This document shows positions 6,818 to 15,155 of a stretch of 17,848 bases of DNA, piece by piece. The notes below the pieces were generated by a model. The model ran no database searches. It saw only the letters and a program-made list of their open reading frames with translations, and was not told the DNA's origin. Source of the stretch: Candidatus Poseidoniales archaeon. Its GTDB lineage: Archaea; Thermoplasmatota; Poseidoniia; Poseidoniales; Poseidoniaceae. Every line of letters starts with the position of its first letter. The stretch's first letter is position 1. The position numbers and the translations under genes are program-made. The stretch lies in NCBI GenBank assembly GCA_003602665.1, contig QQSG01000034.1, forward strand, positions 1 to 17,848, given 5' to 3'.

Positions 6818-8050
6818 ATGGCGAGTGGCTGGAGGAAGTTGCTTGAGGAAGAGTCAGAACATCAATGGCTCGCACTCGGGCTGTTTTTGGTATTCGTAGT
6901 CATCGGAGGGTTCCTCATTGGTGGCACACGCAATTTAGAGGGCATGGTGCTCGGAGTTGACTCAAACGAAAATTTCGCATTTGATGATGGACATCACATC
7001 ATCGAAATTGATTATCATTCAAACTCTGACTGGGATGGTGCACACTCCGCAATTCTACTGAATGGTTCGGGCATGAGAATGTATCAACAGTTCTCTTCTT
7101 CTGATGTTAATGACATTGTACCGTTTGATGACGAGCACATCAGAGATGTCACTTTTTTTGAATCAGATGATGAAGGAACAGTAACCTACTCGGCAGATCA
7201 AAACACAATCACAACTGTTGTCAATGGTATGCCATCCAATCAAATCTTGGATGATGGAAATGGTTCGTCTTTCAGTATCCAAGGTATTGCAAAGGATACT
7301 TCCGATACAATCCTCAACAATCGAGTCTTGATCACATCAGAAGATGGTGGTTCAGGCGTTCGTGGTCTGGGTATGTCGGGCGTCACAATTTCATCCACGC
7401 CAGACCCTTCAGTCTCATGGACAGATCTAATCTATCTCGAAGAGAGTACCTACGTTGCAACAGGTCTTTTCACCTATCATGATGACAATCCGGCTCAACT
7501 TGGTTCAAAAATTGTCTTCGCTCACATCACATGGTCCGGAGGTTCAGGCGCTCCTGAAGTGCGAATATTGGCAGTTATGGATAAAGGAAGTGAAGTACAC
7601 ACTATGGTCCCAATGAAGGATGGTTTCGCAGCAGCGGCCTCAGACCAAGAGGTCTTCATCATCTCCAAGGATTCTATTGAGACCCATGACATATCATCAA
7701 CAGCAATGGTCTACGAAGCATGTGAACACCGCCTTTGGTTTTTCGGTGAATTAGGTACTAAATCTATACTAAGAATGGATGTAGAAACGGGCGAACAGAC
7801 AACGAAAAATTTGCAATATGCTCTACCTCTCCAACCAACGTTTGTTCTTATAGAAGGCGATTCCTTGTACATTCATGGCTATGATGAGGAAGGAGAACCA
7901 GATCGCCTCTCGCTGGATTTGACTCTTGAGGGATCGATGTCTTCTGGACGAGGTTTCCTTAATTTCCTATTCATCTTCGCAGGTGTTTTGATGCTAGGTA
8001 CACAATTGTACACAATCATCGATCGTTCATTGCTGCAAAAGAAACGTTAG
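6818..8050 (+). CDS. Membrane-anchored protein with large acidic ectodomain, function unknown
   Basis: A 410-residue protein I do not recognise. A short cytoplasm-type N-terminus rich in charged residues is followed by a strong hydrophobic segment at about 17-36 (LALGLFLVFVVIGGFLIGG). A second segment lies near the C-terminus, at about 379-400 (FLNFLFIFAGVLMLG), followed by a basic tail ending QKKR. The roughly 340 residues between are acidic and rich in Asp, Ser, Thr and Gly, with repeated beta-strand pairs such as RLWFFGE, SLYIHGYDEEG and EVFIISKD, suggesting a beta-propeller-like fold. With both termini inside, the domain would face outwards. The start is supported by AGGGGGTG (6808-6815) just before the ATG. 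It precedes mutS by 76 bases with two inverted repeats between them, so a shared function with mutS is not implied. Confidence 0.8.
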   Translation: MASGWRKLLEEESEHQWLALGLFLVFVVIGGFLIGGTRNLEGMVLGVDSNENFAFDDGHHIIEIDYHSNSDWDGAHSAILLNGSGMRMYQQFSSSDVNDIVPFDDEHIRDVTFFESDDEGTVTYSADQNTITTVVNGMPSNQILDDGNGSSFSIQGIAKDTSDTILNNRVLITSEDGGSGVRGLGMSGVTISSTPDPSVSWTDLIYLEESTYVATGLFTYHDDNPAQLGSKIVFAHITWSGGSGAPEVRILAVMDKGSEVHTMVPMKDGFAAAASDQEVFIISKDSIETHDISSTAMVYEACEHRLWFFGELGTKSILRMDVETGEQTTKNLQYALPLQPTFVLIEGDSLYIHGYDEEGEPDRLSLDLTLEGSMSSGRGFLNFLFIFAGVLMLGTQLYTIIDRSLLQKKR

Positions 8051-8056
8051 GATAAC

Positions 8057-8069
8057 GTTCGCGGCGAAC
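8057..8069. repeat. Perfect 13-base inverted repeat upstream of mutS
   Basis: GTTCGCGGCGAAC reads as GTTCG-CGG-CGAAC, a five-pair stem with a three-base loop, starting six bases after the stop of the membrane-protein gene. It could form a small hairpin in RNA or be a DNA-binding site. No T-run follows, so it does not look like a terminator. Confidence 0.6.
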
Positions 8070-8071
8070 CT

Positions 8072-8090
8072 TAATGATGTCTCGTCATTA
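8072..8090. repeat. Second inverted repeat upstream of mutS
   Basis: TAATGA at 8072-8077 and TCATTA at 8085-8090 are exact reverse complements, separated by seven bases. The element sits two bases after the first inverted repeat and 36 bases before the mutS ATG. It may be an operator or a weak hairpin; its function is unknown. Confidence 0.5.
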
Positions 8091-8112
8091 CCCTCTAAAT
8101 CGGTTAGTGTCT

Positions 8113-8122
8113 GAGGAGGTGA
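8113..8122 (+). promoter_or_regulatory. Strong Shine-Dalgarno of mutS
   Basis: GAGGAGGTGA is complementary to the archaeal 16S 3' tail over about nine bases and ends four bases before the ATG at 8127. It is the strongest ribosome site in the window and fixes the mutS start. Confidence 0.85.
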
Positions 8123-8126
8123 AATA

Positions 8127-10760
8127 ATGGCAAAGAGAAGCATGATGGACCAATTTCACGAATTGAAGGAAGAGAATCCAGGGACTGTTCTTTTCTTCCG
8201 CATGGGTGATTTCTATGAATTGTTCCACCAAGACGCTGAAATCGGTTCTGAAGTCATGGGTTTGGCATTAACATCGAGGGATAAGAATGCTGAGAATCCA
8301 ATCCCGATGGCTGGTTTTCCATGGCATCAACTCGAAGACAACCTTCGAACAATGTTACGCGCTGGGCATAAGGTCACAGTTGCTGAGCAAGAGCAAGAAC
8401 TCAGAGAAGGTGCCAAACTCCTCGAGCGTGTCGTAACAAGAGTTTACACACCAGGTTCTCTCTATGAAGAGTCGCTCATCGGAACGGACTCTTCAGCACT
8501 ACTTTGTGCGCTTTCAGTTGCAACTGATTCTGTCGCAGTTTCAATGATTGATGCCTCAACAGGTCAAGCTTGGGCGACAACACATGAGGGCGATGGGCGA
8601 TGGGCTTCAATTCATGACGAAGTGTTACGCTGGAGCCCGAGTGAACTTGTACTTACTTTGTCAGATTCAAAGGATGATGAAGTCCTTCATTTGATTTCAT
8701 TACTCGATTCTATGATCATCAGCCAACATGCAGCTCCTGCAAAACGCTCTCTTGAAAAACTAAAGAGAATGTTATCCGTAAACGATCTTGGACATCTTGA
8801 CCTAGATGATTCGCCCTTAGCCCTCCAAGCAACAGCCCTTGCAGCGGATTATCTTGCTACAGTTCACAGACACGATGACATCGCAATTAGTGATGTTGAA
8901 ATTCAAGAAACTTCGGAGGGTATGGTACTCGATCAAACAACACTTCGGAACTTGGAGATTACACAAACACTTGCGGGGGAATTCGAGGGTTCTCTTCTTT
9001 GGTCAATGAATAAATGCAGAACTGCAATGGGTCGTCGTTGCTTGAAATCCTGGCTTTTACGACCTCTTTCGAATGTCTCGGCAATCGAAGCAAGACATTC
9101 AGCAGTATCTTCTCTGATGCGCTCATCTAAACGACTCGATTTGTTGAGAGAATGTCTCAAAGGAATGCTAGATCTAGAGCGTTTGTCAACACAATTGAAC
9201 TATCGACGTTCAAACGCTCGTGATCTTCTTGCAACAGCGAATGCAATTGAACGACTTCCTGCTATCAAACGACTCTGCCTTGAGACTGAAGATGGATTAC
9301 TCACGCATCTGGTCGAGGATTTGGACGCCCTCACCGATGTCGCTGAAAAGATTCATCGGACCCTCGTTGATGAAGTCCCGTTGAGCCTTAGAGATGGAGG
9401 CTTAATCAGAAAAGGGATTCATGAAGAATTAGATCGTTACAGGTCTGCCTCTGAACTCGGTCATACTTGGTTTAAGGATCTCGAAACCAGGCTCCGTCAG
9501 GAGTTGAGTATTCCGAGTTTGAAAGTAAAGAATAATCGACAGATTGGATGGTTTATTGAAGTGACTGCTACTCATTCCTCAAAAGTTCCTGAGGAATGGA
9601 AACGCAAACAGCAAATGACCAACGGAGACCGTTGGGTGACTGATGATTTACTCGAGCAGGACGATTTATTACTCACTGCGGAGAGTAAATCGAAAGCAAT
9701 CGAGTATGGTATGTTTTGTGAATTGAGAGATGATATTCGAGGTCATGCCAATCATCTTGCTCAGATTGCCTCACGTGTAGCCGCCATCGATGTATTGCAA
9801 TGTTTTTCAGCAACTGCGCGACAACGCTCGTGGGTCAAACCATCCATTGTAATGGGTAAAAAAATGCATCTTGAACAAGCAAGACATCCCGTTCTTGAAG
9901 CACAACAAGGGTTTGTTCCAAATGACGCGATGATGGACGAGAAGAGAAGATTTCTTTTGATTACTGGTCCAAATATGGGCGGTAAATCGACTTACTTGAG
10001 GACGGTTGCTTTGGTATCTATTCTTGCGCAAGCAGGTAGTCTTGTTCCTGCTGAGAAGGCGAAAATTGGACTTGTAGATCGTATTTTCACCAGAGTTGGA
10101 GCGAGTGATGATTTGAGGAGAGGGCGTTCGACATTCATGATGGAAATGATTGAGGTCGCTCACATTTTACGTCGAGCAACACCACAGTCATTGTTATTGT
10201 TGGATGAAATTGGAAGAGGAACATCTACCTTTGATGGTTTATCCTTAGCCTGGGCAGTCACAGAAGACGTTTGTAATCGGATTGGAGCTCGCAGTCTTTT
10301 CGCAACACATTACCACCAACTTGTTGGATTAGAATCTGAAATTAACGGCTTAGCAAATGTTCATGTTCAGGTGGCGCAAAAAGATGGCACACTGCATTTC
10401 CTCCACACTGTTGCTGATGGTCCATGTGATGAATCTTATGGGATTCAAGTTGCAGCTCTAGCAGGCTTACCACGTCCTGTGGTCGAACGTGCCTCTGATT
10501 TACTTGCTTTCCTTGAACAACAAGCCCAAGGAGCAAAGGCTGGTAGAGACGGAGCGCCTCAAACACGAGAAGCAGGGCAGTCTTCTTTGATGGGATATTT
10601 CGCAGCTGCAGCAATGCAGAAGACAGAGTCCATGCCCAGTGGCCCTTCACAACTCCAACAATCTGTGCTTGACAAATTACTTGATGTCAATCTCGATGAT
10701 TTGTCTCCGAGAGAGGCTTACAAATTGTTGGAAGATCTTCAAACACAATTGGAGGGATGA
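8127..10760 (+). CDS. mutS: DNA mismatch repair protein MutS
   Basis: An 877-residue MutS1-type protein that recognises mismatches and small loops and recruits MutL. The N-terminal mismatch-recognition motif is GDFYELF (F29, Y30, E31), where Phe stacks on the mispaired base and Glu contacts it. The middle carries the lever and clamp helices. The ATPase has Walker A GPNMGGKS (614-621), the downstream GASDDLRRGRSTFMMEM block, Walker B LLLLDEIGRG (D693, E694) and FATHYHQL. The C-terminal LDDLSPREAYKLL is the helix-turn-helix dimer region. Length and motifs are those of bacterial MutS, which fits ancestral transfer from bacteria; most thermophilic archaea lack it. It is followed at four bases by mutL. 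An A7 run (9858-9864) lies within the gene. Confidence 0.98.
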   Translation: MAKRSMMDQFHELKEENPGTVLFFRMGDFYELFHQDAEIGSEVMGLALTSRDKNAENPIPMAGFPWHQLEDNLRTMLRAGHKVTVAEQEQELREGAKLLERVVTRVYTPGSLYEESLIGTDSSALLCALSVATDSVAVSMIDASTGQAWATTHEGDGRWASIHDEVLRWSPSELVLTLSDSKDDEVLHLISLLDSMIISQHAAPAKRSLEKLKRMLSVNDLGHLDLDDSPLALQATALAADYLATVHRHDDIAISDVEIQETSEGMVLDQTTLRNLEITQTLAGEFEGSLLWSMNKCRTAMGRRCLKSWLLRPLSNVSAIEARHSAVSSLMRSSKRLDLLRECLKGMLDLERLSTQLNYRRSNARDLLATANAIERLPAIKRLCLETEDGLLTHLVEDLDALTDVAEKIHRTLVDEVPLSLRDGGLIRKGIHEELDRYRSASELGHTWFKDLETRLRQELSIPSLKVKNNRQIGWFIEVTATHSSKVPEEWKRKQQMTNGDRWVTDDLLEQDDLLLTAESKSKAIEYGMFCELRDDIRGHANHLAQIASRVAAIDVLQCFSATARQRSWVKPSIVMGKKMHLEQARHPVLEAQQGFVPNDAMMDEKRRFLLITGPNMGGKSTYLRTVALVSILAQAGSLVPAEKAKIGLVDRIFTRVGASDDLRRGRSTFMMEMIEVAHILRRATPQSLLLLDEIGRGTSTFDGLSLAWAVTEDVCNRIGARSLFATHYHQLVGLESEINGLANVHVQVAQKDGTLHFLHTVADGPCDESYGIQVAALAGLPRPVVERASDLLAFLEQQAQGAKAGRDGAPQTREAGQSSLMGYFAAAAMQKTESMPSGPSQLQQSVLDKLLDVNLDDLSPREAYKLLEDLQTQLEG
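10751..10760 (+). promoter_or_regulatory. Ribosome binding site of mutL inside the mutS 3' end
   Basis: GGAGGGATGA includes the mutS stop codon (10758-10760), and its GGAGG core ends nine bases before the mutL ATG at 10765. Translation of mutL is therefore probably coupled to termination of mutS. Confidence 0.7.
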
Positions 10761-10764
10761 TTGA

Positions 10765-12735
10765 ATGATCGAACCAAACAGAATTCAACAACTCGATGAG
10801 AAGACTATTGGTCACATTTCTGCGGGAGAAGTCGTTGAACGTCCTGCGCAAGTTGTCAAGGAACTGCTTGAAAATTCACTTGACGCAGGATCGAATTCGA
10901 TTCATGTTATTATTGAAAGAGGTGGCTTCGATAAGATACAGATTGAAGACAATGGGGGGGGAATCCACCAAGATGATCTTGCTCTTTCTCTAGATCGACA
11001 TGCAACTTCCAAAATGAAATCTCCAGAAGATCTCAATGAAATTTACACGCTTGGTTTCAGAGGAGAGGCGCTTGCAAGCATCGGAATGGTATCCAAACTC
11101 ACAGTCGCTTCTCGCCCAGATGGTCAAGAAGGCCGTAGCATACAGATGGAAGATGGCAACAAAGGAGAGATTGAACCAACAGGAATGGCAAAAGGCACCG
11201 TTGTTACAGTCGAACATCTCTTTGAAAATACTCCTGTTCGATTAGGATTTCAACGTAGACCTGCTACAGAACATGCAAGAATTGTAGAAGTTGTTGTTGC
11301 TCATGCAATTGCTCATCCTCATGTTGGCTTCAGATGTACCATTGATGGTCGTTCCACTTTGCATTTACCAAAAGTTGACACTATTGAGGACCGTTTGTAT
11401 GATGTTTTAGGTGGTCAGTCTTCATCTCTTCTTCCACTCCAACAACCTGATGATGATGCGAGCGTCCCAGGTGAGGAACGATGGTCAGGTTACATCAGCA
11501 CTCCCGATATCTCGAGAGGTAAAGGGGATGAGATTCACATTTTGGTGAACGGTAGGCCAGTCGCTTCGACTCCGTTTCATCAAGCAATTCGAAGAGGATA
11601 CCGTACTCGTTTAATGCAGGGCAGACATCCGGTGACAGTACTCCATCTCGAAGTTCCTGCAAATGAGGTTGATGTGAATGTCCATCCTACCAAGAGAGAG
11701 GTGAGACTACGACATTCCTGGCGTGTCCTTGAGCGTCTTGAACGTTCAATCGCCCATACTCTTGCATCCTCTCCCACACAACCCGATCCAAGTGGTGAAC
11801 TCCAAGGGCTCGAAGGACTATCAAATCAGTCTATAGAAAAGCCAATACAAGAACTTCTTGTGCCGAAGGATGGAGAAGAAAAAGTTCAGGAAAACCCCTC
11901 TCCACCAGCATGGGCGCTTGCCGCAGGAACCCAACTCAATCTTGTTGGAAAAGTTGCTGAAGAATCCGTTGATCAGGATGAGAAATTACGACCACAATCA
12001 ACAGCAGCATCTGCTCAAAAATCATTGCCAGGGATGGATTCATCGCCTATGGCTCCAGCGCTGTCTAAGGAAGAACGAGCATTGCATAGGCATGCAGGTC
12101 TAGGAGGAAGTATTCTGCCAAGTCAGGAATCTCCGTTGAAGTTAACTGGAAACGATCTTCCAAAGATGGAACCATTATCACAATTTGCTGATTCATACAT
12201 TCTTGCTCAAGCGGGAGAGGAACTTCTTCTGATTGACCAACACGCCCTACACGAGCGTATTCGATACGAACGCCTTCGCCATGACCCTACAATCTGGGAG
12301 CCACAACCTCGTTTAGTCCCTACACCTATTCAATTCAATTTGACCCAACAAGCACGATTAGAAGCATCCATGGAGAAATTAAATGATCTTGGATTTACAC
12401 TTGAACATCAATCTGATGAAGAATGGCATGTTCTACAAGCGCCACGTCTTCTCGACGGAGATGAAATCCAGCCGTTTTTATTCGACCTTTTGCAAGATGT
12501 GAGCGAGGACGGAGCTCCTTTGGAAACGATTGAACGAAGAAAAGATCACCTCGCATTCCTCAATGCCTGCCGAGGTGCTGTGAAAGCAAACGATGAATTG
12601 AGTATTGCTGAAATGCGCCGTCTACTCGACGATATGCGCCATGTTCCAAATCCATGGGCTTGTGTACATGGTCGACCTACAGCACTTCGCTTATCTTTGG
12701 ATTCCCTTGACAAGCACTTCGGCCGGCATGGTTGA
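10765..12735 (+). CDS. mutL: DNA mismatch repair protein MutL, endonuclease type
   Basis: A 656-residue MutL. The GHKL ATPase at the N-terminus shows KELLENSLDAG (E33, N37), DNGGGI (62-67) and GFRGEALASI (97-106). The transducer region has VNGRPV and VDVNVHPTKREVR. Residues of about 340-450 are a poorly conserved linker. The C-terminal domain keeps the metal-binding endonuclease motif DQHALHERIRYE (491-502), an exact DQHA-x2-E-x4-E, together with ACRGAVKAN (601-609) and CVHGRP (633-638, with Val for the usual Pro). It should therefore nick DNA itself, as expected without MutH. DNGGGI is encoded by a run of eight G. The last 45 bases overlap the convergent aroA gene. Confidence 0.97.
   Translation: MIEPNRIQQLDEKTIGHISAGEVVERPAQVVKELLENSLDAGSNSIHVIIERGGFDKIQIEDNGGGIHQDDLALSLDRHATSKMKSPEDLNEIYTLGFRGEALASIGMVSKLTVASRPDGQEGRSIQMEDGNKGEIEPTGMAKGTVVTVEHLFENTPVRLGFQRRPATEHARIVEVVVAHAIAHPHVGFRCTIDGRSTLHLPKVDTIEDRLYDVLGGQSSSLLPLQQPDDDASVPGEERWSGYISTPDISRGKGDEIHILVNGRPVASTPFHQAIRRGYRTRLMQGRHPVTVLHLEVPANEVDVNVHPTKREVRLRHSWRVLERLERSIAHTLASSPTQPDPSGELQGLEGLSNQSIEKPIQELLVPKDGEEKVQENPSPPAWALAAGTQLNLVGKVAEESVDQDEKLRPQSTAASAQKSLPGMDSSPMAPALSKEERALHRHAGLGGSILPSQESPLKLTGNDLPKMEPLSQFADSYILAQAGEELLLIDQHALHERIRYERLRHDPTIWEPQPRLVPTPIQFNLTQQARLEASMEKLNDLGFTLEHQSDEEWHVLQAPRLLDGDEIQPFLFDLLQDVSEDGAPLETIERRKDHLAFLNACRGAVKANDELSIAEMRRLLDDMRHVPNPWACVHGRPTALRLSLDSLDKHFGRHG
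10954..10961 (+). repeat. G8 homopolymer inside the mutL ATPase motif
   Basis: Codons GGG GGG GGA of the DNGGGI motif give eight consecutive G, the longest G run I see in the window. Loss of one G would bring a TAG at 10991-10993 into frame, and gain of one G a TGA at 10974-10976. Either slip would destroy MutL shortly after residue 66. Confidence 0.9.
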
Positions 12736-14085
12736 AAGCCTATTGAGGAAATAAGGATCGGCAACTCGATGGAGTCGGGGCCCCTCTATTGTTGCTCCAA
12801 CTTTAGTTGCCAAAAGAACAGCAGTCATTTGAAGACGGTGATCTTCAAAAGTTTCAATCATTGAGGTTGGTTTCTGAATCGATTGGTTTCCAGCAATAGT
12901 AATCCCATCATCCTTTATCGTACAATTTATTCCAAATTGGAAAAGCATCTCTGCAGTTTTAGTAATTCGATTACTTTCCTTAAACATTGCATGGGCTGCA
13001 CCAGATATTGTGCCTCCCCCAGTCAGAGCAAGAATGGCAGAAAGTGGTGGTAACAGGTCGTTTGCATCGACTAAGTCGATGTCAACAGGTGAATAGGTTC
13101 CAGAGGGAACGAGAATATTTTCATTCATTGATAATCCAATCTCAGGTAACATATCAAGTAACACCTCATGTCCAATCGAATCGCTTTCCTTTGGAAGATT
13201 TGGTAAAGTAATTTTCCTGTTCATGACAACACAAGCAAGAGCAGTAAAGGCCATCATCGAAGCATCAGGTGGCACTTCCCAATTCGTAGGTGGTGTTGAA
13301 TTCCACGGCTGGATGATGATTTTGTCTCCATCTTGCTCAATGATTGCACTGCATTCTGCCATTAGGTCCATTGTGAGTTTGGCATGCCTCTTACTGACTG
13401 AGTTTGTACTTCTCTGAAGCAAACAAGGTTGTTGAAGGCCTTCAGTTGCGAGCAATAAACTCGAATATGGTTGTGATGATTTTGACGTATTGACTTTAGT
13501 TTCATATTTCTTCCAAGGCCCTTGTAAAAGGACAGGAAGGCGTTCTTGCTCTGTCCCATAGGAGCATTCAACTCCAAGCGATTTCAATGAATCTAACATG
13601 TCCTGATGATCTCTGTTTCGTAGACTTGAGTCCCCATCAATCATAATCAAATGATTCGTTCTTGAAGATAGTCCCATTAAGAAACGTAACGCAGTTCCAG
13701 AATTACCAGCATGCAAAACACTTGGTGGACGTATAAATCCTGTAACTCCAGTACCTTTAATCGTCAAATTATCTTGAGATTTGGTGATTTTAACGCCAAG
13801 TTGTTTAAGACAGCGAGCCATGCTTTCAGGATCTTCTCCGAGAGCAGTTACTCCAGTCAACGTGTGCTCATCCTTGCTCAAAGCGCATAACTCCATCATT
13901 CGAATCAAATGGCTCTTTGAAGGGGGGAGTATCCACTCCGTGTCTAGGAGTAGGGTATTTTCTTTGACTTCAAGAGCTTCAATATGGCTTGGACGATGCC
14001 CTTTTCCACGGTGATTCCACCGCTTTGTCCAACCCTTTGCCATATCTACGCCAACATCTGTTATCAGATGAAGGCTTGCAAACAT
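12691..14085 (-). CDS. aroA: 3-phosphoshikimate 1-carboxyvinyltransferase (EPSP synthase)
   Basis: The sixth step of the shikimate pathway joins shikimate-3-phosphate and phosphoenolpyruvate. In the 464-residue frame the motifs appear in order: PPSKSHLIR (54-62, K57), HAGNSGTALRFL (125-136), LRNRDHQDM (155-163), SSQPYSS (203-209), DANDLLPPL (340-348), FKESNRI (368-374) and FEDHRLQM (413-420). Two in-frame starts are possible: ATG at 14085, only 11 bases from a possible moaA start on the other strand, and ATG at 14043 (MAKGWTKRW), which leaves room for a shared promoter and may be the true one. Even from 14043 there are about 39 basic residues before the PPSKSH motif, longer than usual for the family. 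The 3' end overlaps mutL by 45 bases. Confidence 0.95.
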   Translation of the reverse strand: MFASLHLITDVGVDMAKGWTKRWNHRGKGHRPSHIEALEVKENTLLLDTEWILPPSKSHLIRMMELCALSKDEHTLTGVTALGEDPESMARCLKQLGVKITKSQDNLTIKGTGVTGFIRPPSVLHAGNSGTALRFLMGLSSRTNHLIMIDGDSSLRNRDHQDMLDSLKSLGVECSYGTEQERLPVLLQGPWKKYETKVNTSKSSQPYSSLLLATEGLQQPCLLQRSTNSVSKRHAKLTMDLMAECSAIIEQDGDKIIIQPWNSTPPTNWEVPPDASMMAFTALACVVMNRKITLPNLPKESDSIGHEVLLDMLPEIGLSMNENILVPSGTYSPVDIDLVDANDLLPPLSAILALTGGGTISGAAHAMFKESNRITKTAEMLFQFGINCTIKDDGITIAGNQSIQKPTSMIETFEDHRLQMTAVLLATKVGATIEGPRLHRVADPYFLNRLSTMPAEVLVKGIQR

Positions 14086-14095
14086 TCACAATACA

Positions 14096-15115
14096 ATGGC
14101 ACTAGGGTTAGGTATGGTCCTCAAGGATGTTTTCAAGCGTCCGTTGCTCGATTTGAGGATTTCTGTAACCGATCGATGCAACATGAGATGCAGATACTGC
14201 ATGCCTCGTGAACATTTTGACAATAATCATGTCTATCTTCCAAAATCCGATATCCTTTCATTTGAAGAGATTGTTCACGTTGTAGAATCACTTCTCCCTT
14301 CTGGCCTTAGGAAAGTAAGACTCACTGGAGGTGAGCCTCTGATACGGAAAGACTTGCACAAGCTTATCCAACAATTAAGGGCGCTTTCACCAGAACTTGA
14401 TATTGCATTGACAACAAATGCTCATCTCCTTTCAAATTCCATCGAACGCCTCAAGCAAGCGGGAATATCTAGAATAACGGTTTCGTTGGATGCTGTTGAT
14501 GTGGATGTGTATCAAGCGATGGGGGATACAACTTCAACACCAGATGCAATTCTGAATTCCATCGATAAAACTCTAGCAATGGGTATTCCAGTGAAAGTGA
14601 ATACTGTCGTCCAAAAAGGTATCAATGAACATCAGATTCTCCCTCTCGTCTCACAAATGAGTTCAAGAGACGTACCTATCCGATTTATTGAATATATGGA
14701 CGTAGGGACCACAAATTCTTGGAATTTAGACCAGGTTGTTACAGGGAAAGAGATGCGTGGAATGATCGAAGAAGAATTCGGGATAATTCAACCGATTAAG
14801 CCAGATCATCCGAGTGATGTAGCAAGAGAATATACGACAAATTCTGGCTCTATAATTGGTTTTATAGAATCTATTTCAAATCCATTTTGTGGAGATTGTT
14901 CAAGAGCAAGACTCTCTGCAAATGGTAGTATTTTCACTTGCCTTTTTGCAACAAAAGGTTTCGATATTCGTGGACTCCTTCGTATGGACGCAAGCAAAAA
15001 AGAAATCTCAGAGGCCATTTCATCAATCTGGAGTCAAAGAAAAGATCGATATTCTGAAACTCGAAGTGAAAAGACAGACTCAGAGCGTATCGAGATGTCT
15101 TTTATTGGTGGTTGA
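14096..15115 (+). CDS. moaA: GTP 3',8-cyclase MoaA (molybdenum cofactor biosynthesis)
   Basis: A radical-SAM enzyme starting molybdopterin synthesis by rearranging GTP to the cyclic precursor. The SAM cluster motif is C28-x3-C32-x2-C35 (CNMRCRYC), followed by the GGEP motif (78-81). The second, GTP-binding [4Fe-4S] cluster is C265-x2-C268-x13-C282. The protein ends in MSFIGG, the conserved C-terminal Gly-Gly needed for activity. All core features of the family are present. The frame opens at 14096, but the ATG at 14114 gives the usual MoaA beginning (MVLKDVFKRPLLDLRISVTD) and may be the true start. It is divergent from aroA. No other molybdopterin genes are adjacent, although a MoaD/SAMP-like gene lies at 402-602. 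Confidence 0.96.
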   Translation: MALGLGMVLKDVFKRPLLDLRISVTDRCNMRCRYCMPREHFDNNHVYLPKSDILSFEEIVHVVESLLPSGLRKVRLTGGEPLIRKDLHKLIQQLRALSPELDIALTTNAHLLSNSIERLKQAGISRITVSLDAVDVDVYQAMGDTTSTPDAILNSIDKTLAMGIPVKVNTVVQKGINEHQILPLVSQMSSRDVPIRFIEYMDVGTTNSWNLDQVVTGKEMRGMIEEEFGIIQPIKPDHPSDVAREYTTNSGSIIGFIESISNPFCGDCSRARLSANGSIFTCLFATKGFDIRGLLRMDASKKEISEAISSIWSQRKDRYSETRSEKTDSERIEMSFIGG

Positions 15116-15131
15116 TGTACAATCCTTCAAT

Positions 15132-15144
15132 AACTGCTACAGTT
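15132..15144. repeat. Short inverted repeat between moaA and the Lon-domain gene
   Basis: AACTG-CTA-CAGTT is a perfect five-pair inverted repeat in the 40-base spacer after moaA. It is short enough to be chance; a weak hairpin or operator is possible. Confidence 0.3.
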
Positions 15145-15155
15145 GACTATGACAT

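Noticed and set aside
8051..8126. Transcription terminator before mutS
   Set aside because: The palindromes have no following T-run on either strand.
9807..10163. 118-codon minus-strand frame inside mutS
   Set aside because: It covers the MutS ATPase region, where the plus-strand motifs are unambiguous; the antisense translation is basic and Cys/His/Ser-rich in the manner of a shadow frame.
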